NCBI GenBank assembly: GCA_030373505.1
Contig: JAUCYS010000006.1
Location: forward strand, 1 to 64,000
Length of the DNA: 64,000 bases
Direction of reading: 5' to 3'
DNA from: Parasphingorhabdus sp.
GTDB lineage: Bacteria; Pseudomonadota; Alphaproteobacteria; Sphingomonadales; Sphingomonadaceae
Part shown: positions 25,559 to 33,800 of the stretch, one piece after another
Numbering within the stretch: position 1 is the stretch's first letter
Layout: each line of letters begins with the position of its first letter
Notes under the pieces: generated by a model
The model's input: the letters and a program-made list of their open reading frames with translations, nothing else
The model's database searches: none
What the model was told of the DNA's origin: nothing
Translations under genes and position numbers: made by a program

Positions 25559-26593
25559 ATGAGCAGGACCATGATAGTTGCAACCGACGGGCAAGCGGTT
25601 ATTCGCACCCATGACGAAGGCAAGAACTGGTATCGGATCAACATCGGGCAGGACCTTGAATATGATGACCGGGTTCGCTGTCTGCTGGTCGATCCAGCTG
25701 ATCCAACCGCTCTGTATGCGGGTGCCGAAAAGGGCCTGTTCTACAGTTCAGACCATGGCGTGCACTGGAGCAAGGTCGATTGCGCGCTCAACGATTTCGC
25801 TGTGTGGAAATTGGTCGCCAGCGAGAGCGATCCGAAAGTGATGTATGCCGGAACCGGCGCTCCTTCGCTGTCGATCCTGTTCCGTTCGCGCGACGGCGGG
25901 CGCAGCTGGGAGCGGACGACGCTGGAGATGCCCGAATTCTGCGCCGGTGTGAACCGCCCGCGGATGCTGGCGCTGGCCGTTGATCCCGATGACGCCAATG
26001 ACGTCTGGGCCGGGGTGGAAGAAGGCGGTCTCTACCGCAGCCGCGATGGTGGTGACACCTGGAAGCGGATCGACACCGGCTGGTCCGAATTTGGCGGCAA
26101 TTCCGATATCCATGATATCATGGTTCTGAAGCAGGACGACGGAACCAAGGTACATCTCGCGCTGACCGTCATCGCGCTTTATCGTTCAACCGATGATGGC
26201 GAAACCTGGACCCGTCAGCCTGCCAAGGAAAGCTTCGGTCTGCGCTATTCGCGTTTGCTGATGCGCAAGCCTGGCAGCAACCGCGATGTCGCGGTGGGTA
26301 TTGGCGATGGTACGCCCGGAACAACGGCGGCGATCCTGACCTCTGGCGATGCCGGGCTGACCTGGACGAAGGCCGATCTGGACAGCCCGTCCAATTCCTG
26401 CATGTGGGCTTTTGGCGGCAATCCTGCCGATCCCGACTTCATGCTCGCCGGAAGCAAATTCGGCTATCTCTATCGGTCGACCGATGCCGGAAAATCCTGG
26501 ACGAAGGAATGGCGCGAGTTCAACGAGATTACGGATATTACATGGATTCCGGGAGTGCCGGAGGATCTGGGGCTACCACATGTCACAAATTGA
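25559..26593 (+). CDS. Cytoplasmic BNR/Asp-box beta-propeller protein
   Basis: A 344-residue protein made of repeats with seven Asp-boxes (S/T-x-D-x-G-x-x-W): THDEGKNW, SSDHGVHW, SRDGGRSW, SRDGGDTW, STDDGETW, SGDAGLTW and STDAGKSW. That fits a six- or seven-bladed sialidase-like propeller. There is no signal peptide, unlike sialidases, and no arginine triad was identified, so it is not a sialidase. Its last codons overlap the start of the VOC gene (26580), and it lies inside an enzyme operon. A scaffold, isomerase or lactonase role is possible; nothing in the sequence decides. Confidence 0.75.
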   Translation: MSRTMIVATDGQAVIRTHDEGKNWYRINIGQDLEYDDRVRCLLVDPADPTALYAGAEKGLFYSSDHGVHWSKVDCALNDFAVWKLVASESDPKVMYAGTGAPSLSILFRSRDGGRSWERTTLEMPEFCAGVNRPRMLALAVDPDDANDVWAGVEEGGLYRSRDGGDTWKRIDTGWSEFGGNSDIHDIMVLKQDDGTKVHLALTVIALYRSTDDGETWTRQPAKESFGLRYSRLLMRKPGSNRDVAVGIGDGTPGTTAAILTSGDAGLTWTKADLDSPSNSCMWAFGGNPADPDFMLAGSKFGYLYRSTDAGKSWTKEWREFNEITDITWIPGVPEDLGLPHVTN

Positions 26594-27068
26594 ATTGTCT
26601 CCGATCCGGGTAGAGAAGATTGCCCACATCGTGCTGTTCGTGAAAGATCCCGAGGCTTCGGCACAGTGGTACAGCGATGTGCTCAATATGAAGATCGTGG
26701 CGCGTGCTGCCGATGGTCCGTACAAAGGCGGCGTGTTTCTGAGTTTCGGGGTGAGCGATCACGATATCGCTCTTTTCCCGGCTGCAGAAGGAGCAACTAC
26801 CGGTCAGGAATTCGAGCATATTGGTCTGAAGATGGCCGGTACCAGCATGGATGACTTGCGCCGCAATTATTCATTTTTTGCGGAGCGTGGCATCAAAATC
26901 GCCGAAATTCTGGATCACGGGGTTTCCACCGGAATCTATTTCTATGATCCGGACGGGCATATGCTCGAAGTATTCTGTCAGCGAATCCCCCAGGAAACCG
27001 GTGAATCGCAGGCCGAGCTGAACCGCAACCAGGGGCAGGCCGATCCGGTTGATCCGGCCGCCCTCTAA
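26580..27068 (+). CDS. VOC-fold protein (second)
   Basis: A 162-residue VOC protein. Probable metal ligands are His in KIAHIVLFVKD, His in FEHIGLKM and Glu in HMLEVFCQ, the same H-H-E layout as the gene at 4477. YFYDPDGHMLEVF is the family ending. ATG at 26580 overlaps the propeller gene's last 14 bases; the longer in-frame frame from 26412 lies inside the propeller gene and is not needed. Tight coupling with the propeller gene suggests they act together. It could be an extradiol-type dioxygenase, fosfomycin-resistance-like or isomerase protein; the context of hydrolase and hydratase suggests ring or chain cleavage. Confidence 0.82.
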   Translation: MSQIELSPIRVEKIAHIVLFVKDPEASAQWYSDVLNMKIVARAADGPYKGGVFLSFGVSDHDIALFPAAEGATTGQEFEHIGLKMAGTSMDDLRRNYSFFAERGIKIAEILDHGVSTGIYFYDPDGHMLEVFCQRIPQETGESQAELNRNQGQADPVDPAAL

Positions 27069-27148
27069 TATCCACCGGGTGCGCGGCGAGACTGTTTCTC
27101 GCCCGCAAGCGACTTTTATAGCCAAACAATAATGACACGGAGAATAAC

Positions 27149-27754
27149 ATGACGACCTTCGCACCGAACTTCGGTTCTTTTCATGTCCGCAAATGGTTCA
27201 GTCAGGTCGAGGAAACATGGGCTGGTGAAACCGGTGCCGCTGCGGATGGCGAACCGATAATCAAATATATGATCGGTGTGTGTCTCAAGAATCCCTATGC
27301 TGGCGAGTTCGTAGAAGATCTTTCTGGCTGGATCGACGGTTCACCTGAACTGGGGATCGAGATTGGTCGTCGGCTCAATGCACTGTCGGGCGGAACCAAG
27401 ATCGAAAGCTATGGCAAGGCGATCATGGTGGGCATTGATGGCGAATATGAGCATGGCAATGCCCTGCTGACCAATCCGGCAGCAAACCCGATCCGGGATG
27501 CGGTCGGCGGCGGCGCGTCATGGGTGCCATCCACCGGCAAGCGCGGTGTTCCCGGCACGATTATCGACATTCCGCTGGGTCACAAGGACGCGCTTTATGT
27601 CCGTTCGCATTATGACACGATGAGCGTGTCATTTGATGATGCACCCAACCGCGATGAAGTGATCGTCTGCTGGGCTTTCGCTACACGCGGCCGGCTGAAT
27701 GCGCGGCTTGGCGGCCTCAAGGCCGAAGACGCCGAAGGCAACGGATTGACCTGA
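27149..27754 (+). CDS. PF06684-like (amino acid synthesis family) protein
   Basis: A 201-residue soluble protein resembling the poorly characterised PF06684 family. Recognisable stretches are KNPYAGEFVEDLSG, ALLTNPAANPIRDAVGGG and the GVPGTIIDIPLGHKD segment. The family name is historical and no reaction is established to my knowledge. It starts after GGAG, 80 bases past the VOC gene, and stops four bases before the hydrolase start. Relatives often sit in catabolic operons with amidohydrolases or decarboxylases; here the neighbours suggest processing of a keto or amide intermediate. Confidence 0.75.
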   Translation: MTTFAPNFGSFHVRKWFSQVEETWAGETGAAADGEPIIKYMIGVCLKNPYAGEFVEDLSGWIDGSPELGIEIGRRLNALSGGTKIESYGKAIMVGIDGEYEHGNALLTNPAANPIRDAVGGGASWVPSTGKRGVPGTIIDIPLGHKDALYVRSHYDTMSVSFDDAPNRDEVIVCWAFATRGRLNARLGGLKAEDAEGNGLT

Positions 27755-27757
27755 AGC

Positions 27758-28681
27758 ATGGGTGCGCAAACTATCAGCGACTCTGATCGCACGCCGCAGC
27801 CGGTGGCCCAGCTCGACGACGAGCGGACCCGCCGGATTCTGAACGGCGGAATCGGTATCCATGTGCGCGAATGGGGTGATCCGGCTGCGCCCGCGATGGT
27901 GTTGCTGCATGGCCTGCGTGGCTATTCCGGAACCTGGCGCAAGCTTGCCTCGGCATTGTCCGATCGCTGGCGGTTGATCGCCTTTGATGCCCGGGGGCGC
28001 GGCGAAAGTGACTGGGACCCCGAACGCAACTATTATACCGACGCCTATCTGAGCGATCTGGAGGCGGTGGTTGACGGGCTGGAGCTTGATCGCTTCGTCC
28101 TGGTCGGCCATTCAATGGGCGGAACCACATCCTACTGCTATGCCGCAAAGCATCCGCAGCGTCTGTCGGCCCTGGTGGTGGAAGATATTACCGCCGGTTC
28201 TTCGGTGTCTGGGGCCGGATTTGAACGGATCGTTGCGGAAATGGCTGCGCTGCCGACCCGCTTTCCCGACTGGGCCACGGCCCGGGCCTATTGGCGCAAG
28301 CTGCGCCCCGGCGTGGCCGACACCGCCATTGAGGAACGTCTTTTTGAATCGATGCGGTCGGATGGCAGCGGTGGAGTGGTCTGGCGCTATGACGCCGACG
28401 GCATTGCAGCGACCAGGGTCGATCCGGATCCGGCGCGCGTTATTGATTTGCACCCGGTCATTTCTGCCATCAGCACCCCCACGCTGGTGATCCGTGGCGG
28501 CCGGTCCGACTTCTGCAACCTCGCAAAGGTCGGGGAACTTGAAGCGAAAAATTCGGTGCTAGGCCACGCCACCGTTGCCGATGCCTCCCATTATGTTCAC
28601 GATGATGCGCCTGAAAGTTTCATGCGTCTGGTCGAGGGCTTTCTGGCCGGGCTGCGCACTGGCCGGGCGGCGGCGGGCTGA
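27758..28681 (+). CDS. Alpha/beta hydrolase
   Basis: A 307-residue alpha/beta hydrolase. Oxyanion HGLRGYSGTWR, the nucleophile Ser119 in GHSMGG, an acid in the region VIRGGRSDFCN and the histidine in VADASHYVHDD make a full triad. The size and the HGL pattern match carbon-carbon bond hydrolases and lactonases such as 3-oxoadipate enol-lactonase. The first 25 residues are an extension beyond the core. It lies between PF06684 and the ThDP enzyme with gaps of 3 and 16 bases. Together with hydratase and VOC genes it gives this block a meta-cleavage-like look, though no ring hydroxylase is present. Confidence 0.85.
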   Translation: MGAQTISDSDRTPQPVAQLDDERTRRILNGGIGIHVREWGDPAAPAMVLLHGLRGYSGTWRKLASALSDRWRLIAFDARGRGESDWDPERNYYTDAYLSDLEAVVDGLELDRFVLVGHSMGGTTSYCYAAKHPQRLSALVVEDITAGSSVSGAGFERIVAEMAALPTRFPDWATARAYWRKLRPGVADTAIEERLFESMRSDGSGGVVWRYDADGIAATRVDPDPARVIDLHPVISAISTPTLVIRGGRSDFCNLAKVGELEAKNSVLGHATVADASHYVHDDAPESFMRLVEGFLAGLRTGRAAAG

Positions 28682-28697
28682 CAGGAAAGAAAATATT

Positions 28698-30287
28698 ATG
28701 AACGCTCAAAACGAAACAGCGAAATCGGCCAGCGGAAAGCTTGGTGCGGACTTGCTCCTCGACAGCCTGTATGACGGCGGCGCGCGGATTTGTTTCGCCA
28801 ATCCTGGCACTACCGAATTGGGTCTGGTTAGTGCGCTTGCCCGCGACGGACGGCTGCGCTGTGTGCTGAGCCTGTTCGAAGGCGTCTGCACGGGCGCAGC
28901 CGATGGCTATGCCCGCGTGTCGGGAGAGGTGCCCCTGACGCTGCTGCATCTTGGCCCGGGCTTTGCCAATGGCATCGCCAATCTGCACAATGCACGCCGG
29001 GCGGGTTCGCGGATTGTCAACCTGATCGGCGATCATGCGACATGGCACCTGGCCTATGATGCACCTTTGACATCCGATATCCATTCGCTGGCCCAGCCGG
29101 TTTCGCGGGAGGTCATCTATCTCGGCAAGCCTGAAGCCATCACCGACGGGGTAAGCCAGGCCTTTGCCGCGACCAACGAGGCCGAAGGCGGAGCTGCGAC
29201 CCTGATTTTCCCGACCGACGTGGTCGATGCGCCTGCTCCTGCCGACTTCAAGCCGGTGGAGCTTGCTGCTTATCAGCCAGCGCCCGTGTCCGACGATGTC
29301 GTTCAGTCCGCTGCCGCTGTGCTGGCTGAACCGGGCGAAACCATTATATTGCTCGGCGGAAACGCCCTGGACGAGGAAGGGATTCAAGCTGGCGCTTCGC
29401 TGGCTGCGGCCCTTGGCGGACGGCTGCTGATGGAACCATATCCGGCGATTGTTACGCTGGGCGGCGACCTGCCGATGGTCGAGCGACAGGCCTATTTCCC
29501 CGATGATGTCATTGCGCAGATGGGCGATGCCCGTGTCGTTTTGGCCGGAGCGCGGATGCCGATAAGCTATTTTGGTTATGAAGGCTGGCCGAGCCAGCTT
29601 GTGCCCGAGGATCGGCTGGTGCGTCTGGCGGAGCCCGGTCAGGATGCGGTTGCTGCGCTCCGCGCCCTGGTGGACCAACTGGGCGGTAGCCCTGCGCCTG
29701 AACCCGCGCCGACCCCACCGGCGTCTTCACCCGAACCAGCGGCAGCATTGACAGCGGCGTCGATTGTCGAGGAGCTGCTGGTGCAGTTGCCGGAGGACGC
29801 GGTCATCTCGCTGGAGGGTTCCAGCATGGGTGGCCCGTGGCTGAAAAACGCCCACCGTGCCCCCCGGCACCGGGTCATGACCAATACGGGTGGCGCGATC
29901 GGGCAGGGCCTGCCCTGCGCTGTTGGCGCGGCGTTGGCGCAACCGGACGCGCGCATCATATCGCTGCAGTCCGATGGCAGCGCACAATATACGCTGCAGG
30001 CGCTTTGGACGATGGCGCGCGAGGGACTGAAGATTACCGTCATCATTGCCGCAAACCATCGTTATGCCATCCTGCAGACCGAACTCAGCCGGGCGGACGT
30101 CCCGCTGGACGATGCGGTGGTTGCCAATCTGACCAAGCTGGACCATCCAAAGGTGGATTGGGTCGCGCTGGCGCAAGGCTACGGTGTTGAGGCCGTACGC
30201 GCGACCACCAATGGCGAACTGGCTTCCGCTCTGCGCCATGGCCTGACGCTGGATGGTCCGTTGCTGATCCAGGCCGAGCTGCCATGA
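28698..30287 (+). CDS. ThDP-dependent acetolactate-synthase/benzoylformate-decarboxylase-like enzyme
   Basis: About 529 residues with the three-domain ThDP fold. The cofactor-activating glutamate is in SLFEGVCTGAADGY, and the diphosphate site is LQSDGSAQYTLQALW...AANHRY, where the usual GDG is SDG. An Ala/Pro-rich linker of about 20 residues separates the middle and C-terminal domains. ATG at 28698 is the sensible start; the frame from 28575 lies in the hydrolase gene. It overlaps the SDR start at 30284 by ATGA. Such enzymes decarboxylate 2-oxo acids or join two-carbon units; which is open, and the label acetolactate synthase is unlikely to be literal here. Confidence 0.85.
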   Translation: MNAQNETAKSASGKLGADLLLDSLYDGGARICFANPGTTELGLVSALARDGRLRCVLSLFEGVCTGAADGYARVSGEVPLTLLHLGPGFANGIANLHNARRAGSRIVNLIGDHATWHLAYDAPLTSDIHSLAQPVSREVIYLGKPEAITDGVSQAFAATNEAEGGAATLIFPTDVVDAPAPADFKPVELAAYQPAPVSDDVVQSAAAVLAEPGETIILLGGNALDEEGIQAGASLAAALGGRLLMEPYPAIVTLGGDLPMVERQAYFPDDVIAQMGDARVVLAGARMPISYFGYEGWPSQLVPEDRLVRLAEPGQDAVAALRALVDQLGGSPAPEPAPTPPASSPEPAAALTAASIVEELLVQLPEDAVISLEGSSMGGPWLKNAHRAPRHRVMTNTGGAIGQGLPCAVGAALAQPDARIISLQSDGSAQYTLQALWTMAREGLKITVIIAANHRYAILQTELSRADVPLDDAVVANLTKLDHPKVDWVALAQGYGVEAVRATTNGELASALRHGLTLDGPLLIQAELP

Positions 30288-31069
30288 ATGCAGGCCTGCG
30301 CGTTGCCGTGCTGACCGGTGGGAGCGGCGGACTGGTTCCCGGCATTGCCGAGGAACTGGCCAAAGCGGGCTTTGCAATCGTTCTGACGGCGCGCAGCAAG
30401 GATGGCCTGGAAGCGGCCGCGAGCAGATTGCGGCTGCTTGTTGAAGCGCCGGTGGTCACGCTGATCTCCGATGCCCGGAACGCATCATCGGTCAGTTCTC
30501 TGGCCGGGCAGGTGGTGGACCAATTTGGCCGCATCGATGTGCTGGTCAATGCGGCGGCCAGCTCAACACCGATCGGCGGTGCGATCGAAGAGGTCGATGT
30601 CGATGCGCTGATCGCCGACGTCAATGTCAAGGTCGGCGGCTATCTTCGCTATGCTCAGGCTGTTGTGCCCGTGATGAAGCGCCAGGGCAGCGGCCACATC
30701 ATCAATATCGGCGGACTGACCGGACGATCGAGCGACACATTGAGCGGCTTGCGCAATGCCGCTGTTTCACACCTGACCAAGGTGCTGTCGGATCAGCTCG
30801 GGCCATTCCGCATCGCGGTCAATGCAGTGCATCCGGGAATTGTTCGGACTCCGCATCTGGATGAGCTATTTGCCGAGATGGCGCAGGAGCGTGATATTGA
30901 TGCAGCCACTATAGAGGCAGAGTTCGTTGCGGAGATTCCCTCCGGGACGATTCTGTCACCCGGTCAAGTGGGCAGGCTGATCGGCTATCTGGCCGGATCA
31001 GAAGATGTTGCGATTACGGGACAGTCGCTGACGATTGATGGCGGCTATTCGCGCGGTGTGTTTCTTTGA
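30284..31069 (+). CDS. SDR-fold protein lacking the Ser-Tyr-Lys catalytic residues (copy 3)
   Basis: A 261-residue SDR-fold protein, translationally coupled to the ThDP gene by an ATGA overlap. It shares the NIGGLTGR and S154-G-L-R-N158 signature of copies 1 and 2, replacing Ser, Tyr and Lys. Its nucleotide loop is also altered: TGGSGGLV instead of TGxxxGIG, so the third glycine is valine. NNAG reads NAAA. The ending IDGGYSRGVFL is conserved. Coupling to a ThDP enzyme suggests it handles the enzyme's product or forms a complex with it. NAD(P) use is doubtful for this copy. Confidence 0.85.
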   Translation: MNAGLRVAVLTGGSGGLVPGIAEELAKAGFAIVLTARSKDGLEAAASRLRLLVEAPVVTLISDARNASSVSSLAGQVVDQFGRIDVLVNAAASSTPIGGAIEEVDVDALIADVNVKVGGYLRYAQAVVPVMKRQGSGHIINIGGLTGRSSDTLSGLRNAAVSHLTKVLSDQLGPFRIAVNAVHPGIVRTPHLDELFAEMAQERDIDAATIEAEFVAEIPSGTILSPGQVGRLIGYLAGSEDVAITGQSLTIDGGYSRGVFL

Positions 31070-31085
31070 AGAGGGGGAGTTGGCG

Positions 31086-31658
31086 ATGAACAGCGTTTCT
31101 GGGACCGAAAAAATCAAATATCCACTATCCATGCGACTGTTGCACTGGGTCAGGGCCGTTATCATTCTGGGGTTGATCTGGTCAGGCTGGTATATGACGA
31201 GCCTCCCCGAAACCACGCCGATGGCAACGTTCGATCTGTTCTATCCGAACCACAAGCAATTTGGTGTCCTGGTCTGGCTGCTGGCGCTGGTCCATCTCAC
31301 AATCCGCTGGCGCAATCGCCATATACTGCCCCCGACCCCGCAGGGGCTGACCGGTTGGGAAACGATGCTCTCTCATCTGGTGCATCGTTTGATCATGGCC
31401 TTGACCGTGCTTATCCCAATATTGGGATATTGCATGTCTGCGAGCTTTACACAGAGCGACGGCGTTCCATTTTTCTTCTTTGGCGAACTGCCCGAGTTGC
31501 TCCCCAAGAATGACAAGGCGTTCGAAGTGTTCGACGCGCTGCACAAATATAGTGCCTATGTGCTGCTCGGTCTGATCGTGCTGCATGTTGCAGGAGCGGT
31601 GAAGCATCGTCTGCAGGACAAGGGTGGGGAAACCGACGTGCTGCCCCGCATGTTATGA
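31086..31658 (+). CDS. Cytochrome b561 (diheme membrane protein)
   Basis: A 190-residue inner-membrane protein with four hydrophobic helices and the histidines that carry two b hemes: LHWVRAVIIL, LVHLTIRWRNRH, LVHRLIMAL and LHKYSAYVLLGLIVLH. Bacterial b561 proteins pass electrons from quinol or superoxide. ATG at 31086 follows AGGGGGAG; the longer frame from 31035 overlaps the SDR gene. It ends the run of enzyme genes and could take electrons from one of them, or relieve oxidative stress; the sequence does not say which. Confidence 0.88.
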   Translation: MNSVSGTEKIKYPLSMRLLHWVRAVIILGLIWSGWYMTSLPETTPMATFDLFYPNHKQFGVLVWLLALVHLTIRWRNRHILPPTPQGLTGWETMLSHLVHRLIMALTVLIPILGYCMSASFTQSDGVPFFFFGELPELLPKNDKAFEVFDALHKYSAYVLLGLIVLHVAGAVKHRLQDKGGETDVLPRML

Positions 31659-31688
31659 GCCGATCCATAGTACAGGAGTTTTGAAACG

Positions 31689-33122
31689 ATGACAGACCCG
31701 GCGATGCAATTGTTGCGACCCGAATATCTTGATGCAACGGGGCTCAAGGTCACCAATCCTGCCGATGGCAGCGAGGTCGCGACGATCCGTAGCTATAACG
31801 GTGCGGAATTGACCGGAATCGTCGACCGTGCCGAGGCGGCACGGCATGAATGGGCGGCCCGCACCGCCAAGGAGCGCAGCGATGTACTGCGTGCCTGGTA
31901 TAATCTGATGTGCATAGAGGCCGATGCGCTGGCCAGGCTGATGACGCTTGAAAGTGGCAAGCCGCTCGATGAGGCGCGGGGCGAAGTGAAATATGCGGCT
32001 GCCTTTGTGGAATGGTTTTCGGAAGAAGCTCGCCGCGCTTATGGTGAGGTGATCCCGCCACATGCGGCGGGAAAGCGGATTGTGACGCTGCGCCAGCCGG
32101 TTGGCACCTGTGCTGCCATCACACCGTGGAATTTCCCGCTGGCGATGATTACGCGAAAGGTCGGTCCGGCGCTGGCGGCTGGCTGTTCTATCGTCGTAAA
32201 ACCGGCCGCATTGACCCCGCTTTCGGCGCTGGCGCTGGAGAATCTGGCTCATCAGGCAGGGGTCCCGCAGGATTTGTTCCGGGTCGCACCGGCTATCCGT
32301 TCGTCTGAAGCGGGGGATGTGTTTTGCACCCATCCAATGGTTCGCAAGATCAGCTTCACCGGATCGACGGAGGTTGGCAAGGTGATCATGGCCAAGGCCG
32401 CGGATCAGGTGAAGCGGCTCAGTCTGGAACTGGGCGGGAACGCGCCGTTCATCGTTTTTGACGACGCCGATCTTGACAGTGCGGTAGACGGCGCGATGGC
32501 GTCGCGCTTTCGCAATGCCGGACAGACCTGCGTCTGCGCAAACCGGTTCCTTGTGCAGGCCGGTGTCCACGATGCTTTTGTCGAGCGTCTGACGGCGCGG
32601 GTTGCGGCGCTGCAAGTTGGCGACGGGGTGGAGAACCCTTCTGGCATGGGACCGCTGATCAGCGACAAGGACGCGAACCGTGTCGCAGACCTCGTCAAGG
32701 AGGCTGAAGCGCAGGGCGCATCGAAGGCTGGCAAAGCACCGGCAATCCCCGAACAAGGAGCCTTTCATGCTCCGCTGGTCCTGACCGGCGTCACCACTGA
32801 CATGGCTATCGCCCACGAAGAGATATTTGGACCGGTTGCCCCCGTGATCCGCTTCACCGACGAAAGCGAAGCCATGCGGATTGCGAACGATACGCCTTTT
32901 GGCTTGGCCGCTTATGTCTATACCGCCGACTTTGCTCGCCAATGGCGTGTCATGGAAGGGCTGGAATATGGCATGGTCGGGGTCAATGACGGGCTGATTT
33001 CAACCGAGGTCGCCCCCTTTGGTGGCGTCAAGGAATCGGGCTTCGGCCGGGAGGGCTCTAGCCACGGCTTGGCCGAATATATGAATATCAAATATTGCCT
33101 TATTGGCGGACTCGAAAGGTAG
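31689..33122 (+). CDS. Aldehyde dehydrogenase, succinate-semialdehyde-dehydrogenase-like (third)
   Basis: A 477-residue ALDH with PWNFPLAMITRK, Glu247 in SLELGGNAPF, and Cys281 in RNAGQTCVCANRF. The LELGGNAPF and QTCVCANR variants are typical of the GabD succinate-semialdehyde dehydrogenase branch, so a short dicarboxylic or hydroxylated semialdehyde is a fair guess. It lies 30 bases after cytochrome b561 and just before the carboxymuconolactone-decarboxylase-like gene. It probably finishes a chain-shortened fragment. Confidence 0.88.
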   Translation: MTDPAMQLLRPEYLDATGLKVTNPADGSEVATIRSYNGAELTGIVDRAEAARHEWAARTAKERSDVLRAWYNLMCIEADALARLMTLESGKPLDEARGEVKYAAAFVEWFSEEARRAYGEVIPPHAAGKRIVTLRQPVGTCAAITPWNFPLAMITRKVGPALAAGCSIVVKPAALTPLSALALENLAHQAGVPQDLFRVAPAIRSSEAGDVFCTHPMVRKISFTGSTEVGKVIMAKAADQVKRLSLELGGNAPFIVFDDADLDSAVDGAMASRFRNAGQTCVCANRFLVQAGVHDAFVERLTARVAALQVGDGVENPSGMGPLISDKDANRVADLVKEAEAQGASKAGKAPAIPEQGAFHAPLVLTGVTTDMAIAHEEIFGPVAPVIRFTDESEAMRIANDTPFGLAAYVYTADFARQWRVMEGLEYGMVGVNDGLISTEVAPFGGVKESGFGREGSSHGLAEYMNIKYCLIGGLER

Positions 33123-33141
33123 GCTGATGAAGGAAGGGAAT

Positions 33142-33540
33142 ATGGACGATGATCGCCTGGCCAGGGGACTGGCCCTGCGCAGTGAAGTTCTGGGCGCCGA
33201 ATATGTCTCCCGTTCGCTAGAGCAGGCCGATGATTTCACTCGTCCGATGCAGGAGCTTTCGAGCAGCTATTGCTGGGGTGAAATCTGGTCGCGCGAAGGG
33301 TTGTCCAGGCGGGACCGCAGCTTGCTTAACATTGGTATGATCAGTGCGCTGAACCGGCCGCATGAATTGAAATTGCACATCAAGGCTGCATTGCGCAATG
33401 GCCTGAAACGCGAAGAAATCCGGGAGGCGCTGCTGCAGGTTGCCGTCTACTGCGGCATCCCGGCAGGAATGGACTCAACCCGTATTGCGCACGAAGCGAT
33501 CGCCGAGTATGATGCTGATCTGGCCGAAAAGGCAGTATAG
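33142..33540 (+). CDS. Carboxymuconolactone decarboxylase-family protein
   Basis: About 132 residues of the CMD/PcaC fold. WGEIWSREGLSRRDRSLLNIGM and HELKLHIKAALRNGL are PcaC-like helices, here quoted in parts. The peroxidatic CxxC of AhpD-type members is absent (only YCGIPAG), so a decarboxylase-type or isomerase role is likelier than peroxide reduction. ATG at 33142 sits after GGAAGGG; ATG 33127 is an alternative. It is the last gene before a 280-base spacer. In protocatechuate degradation such enzymes act after lactone formation, which matches the presence of an alpha/beta hydrolase upstream. Confidence 0.8.
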   Translation: MDDDRLARGLALRSEVLGAEYVSRSLEQADDFTRPMQELSSSYCWGEIWSREGLSRRDRSLLNIGMISALNRPHELKLHIKAALRNGLKREEIREALLQVAVYCGIPAGMDSTRIAHEAIAEYDADLAEKAV

Positions 33541-33709
33541 TATCTAACTGGCTAATTGGCTGAAAAATCACCAATAACGCCGGAAAATTAGCGTCCGCGC
33601 GTCGCCTTCCCATTCACCTCTGCCCTCCGCACAAACAGGCCTGGCCGAAATTACAATGTTTCGGACCACCTGGGCAATTCTGTCTGGCGCAGCATGTGTC
33701 ATTCTGAGC

Positions 33710-33725
33710 TGACATAAATATGTCA
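33710..33725. promoter_or_regulatory. Inverted repeat TGACATA-AA-TATGTCA upstream of the PepSY gene
   Basis: Perfect 7-base arms with spacer AA, and a further TGTCA half-site at about 33697-33701. It lies about 100 bases before the PepSY start in a spacer with no gene, and is a good candidate regulator site for the PepSY-receptor operon. Confidence 0.5.
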
Positions 33726-33800
33726 CAGGGAACTGCATCGAAAGTGGGTCCGATAGGCTGATATTCCGGTTTGCTCCGTTGCTGCGGACAAAGGAGGGGA

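Noticed and set aside
25559..26593. Sialidase call for the Asp-box protein
   Set aside because: Asp-boxes mark the fold only; no arginine triad or signal peptide was found.
33142..33540. AhpD-type alkylhydroperoxidase
   Set aside because: The CxxC pair needed for peroxide reduction is absent.
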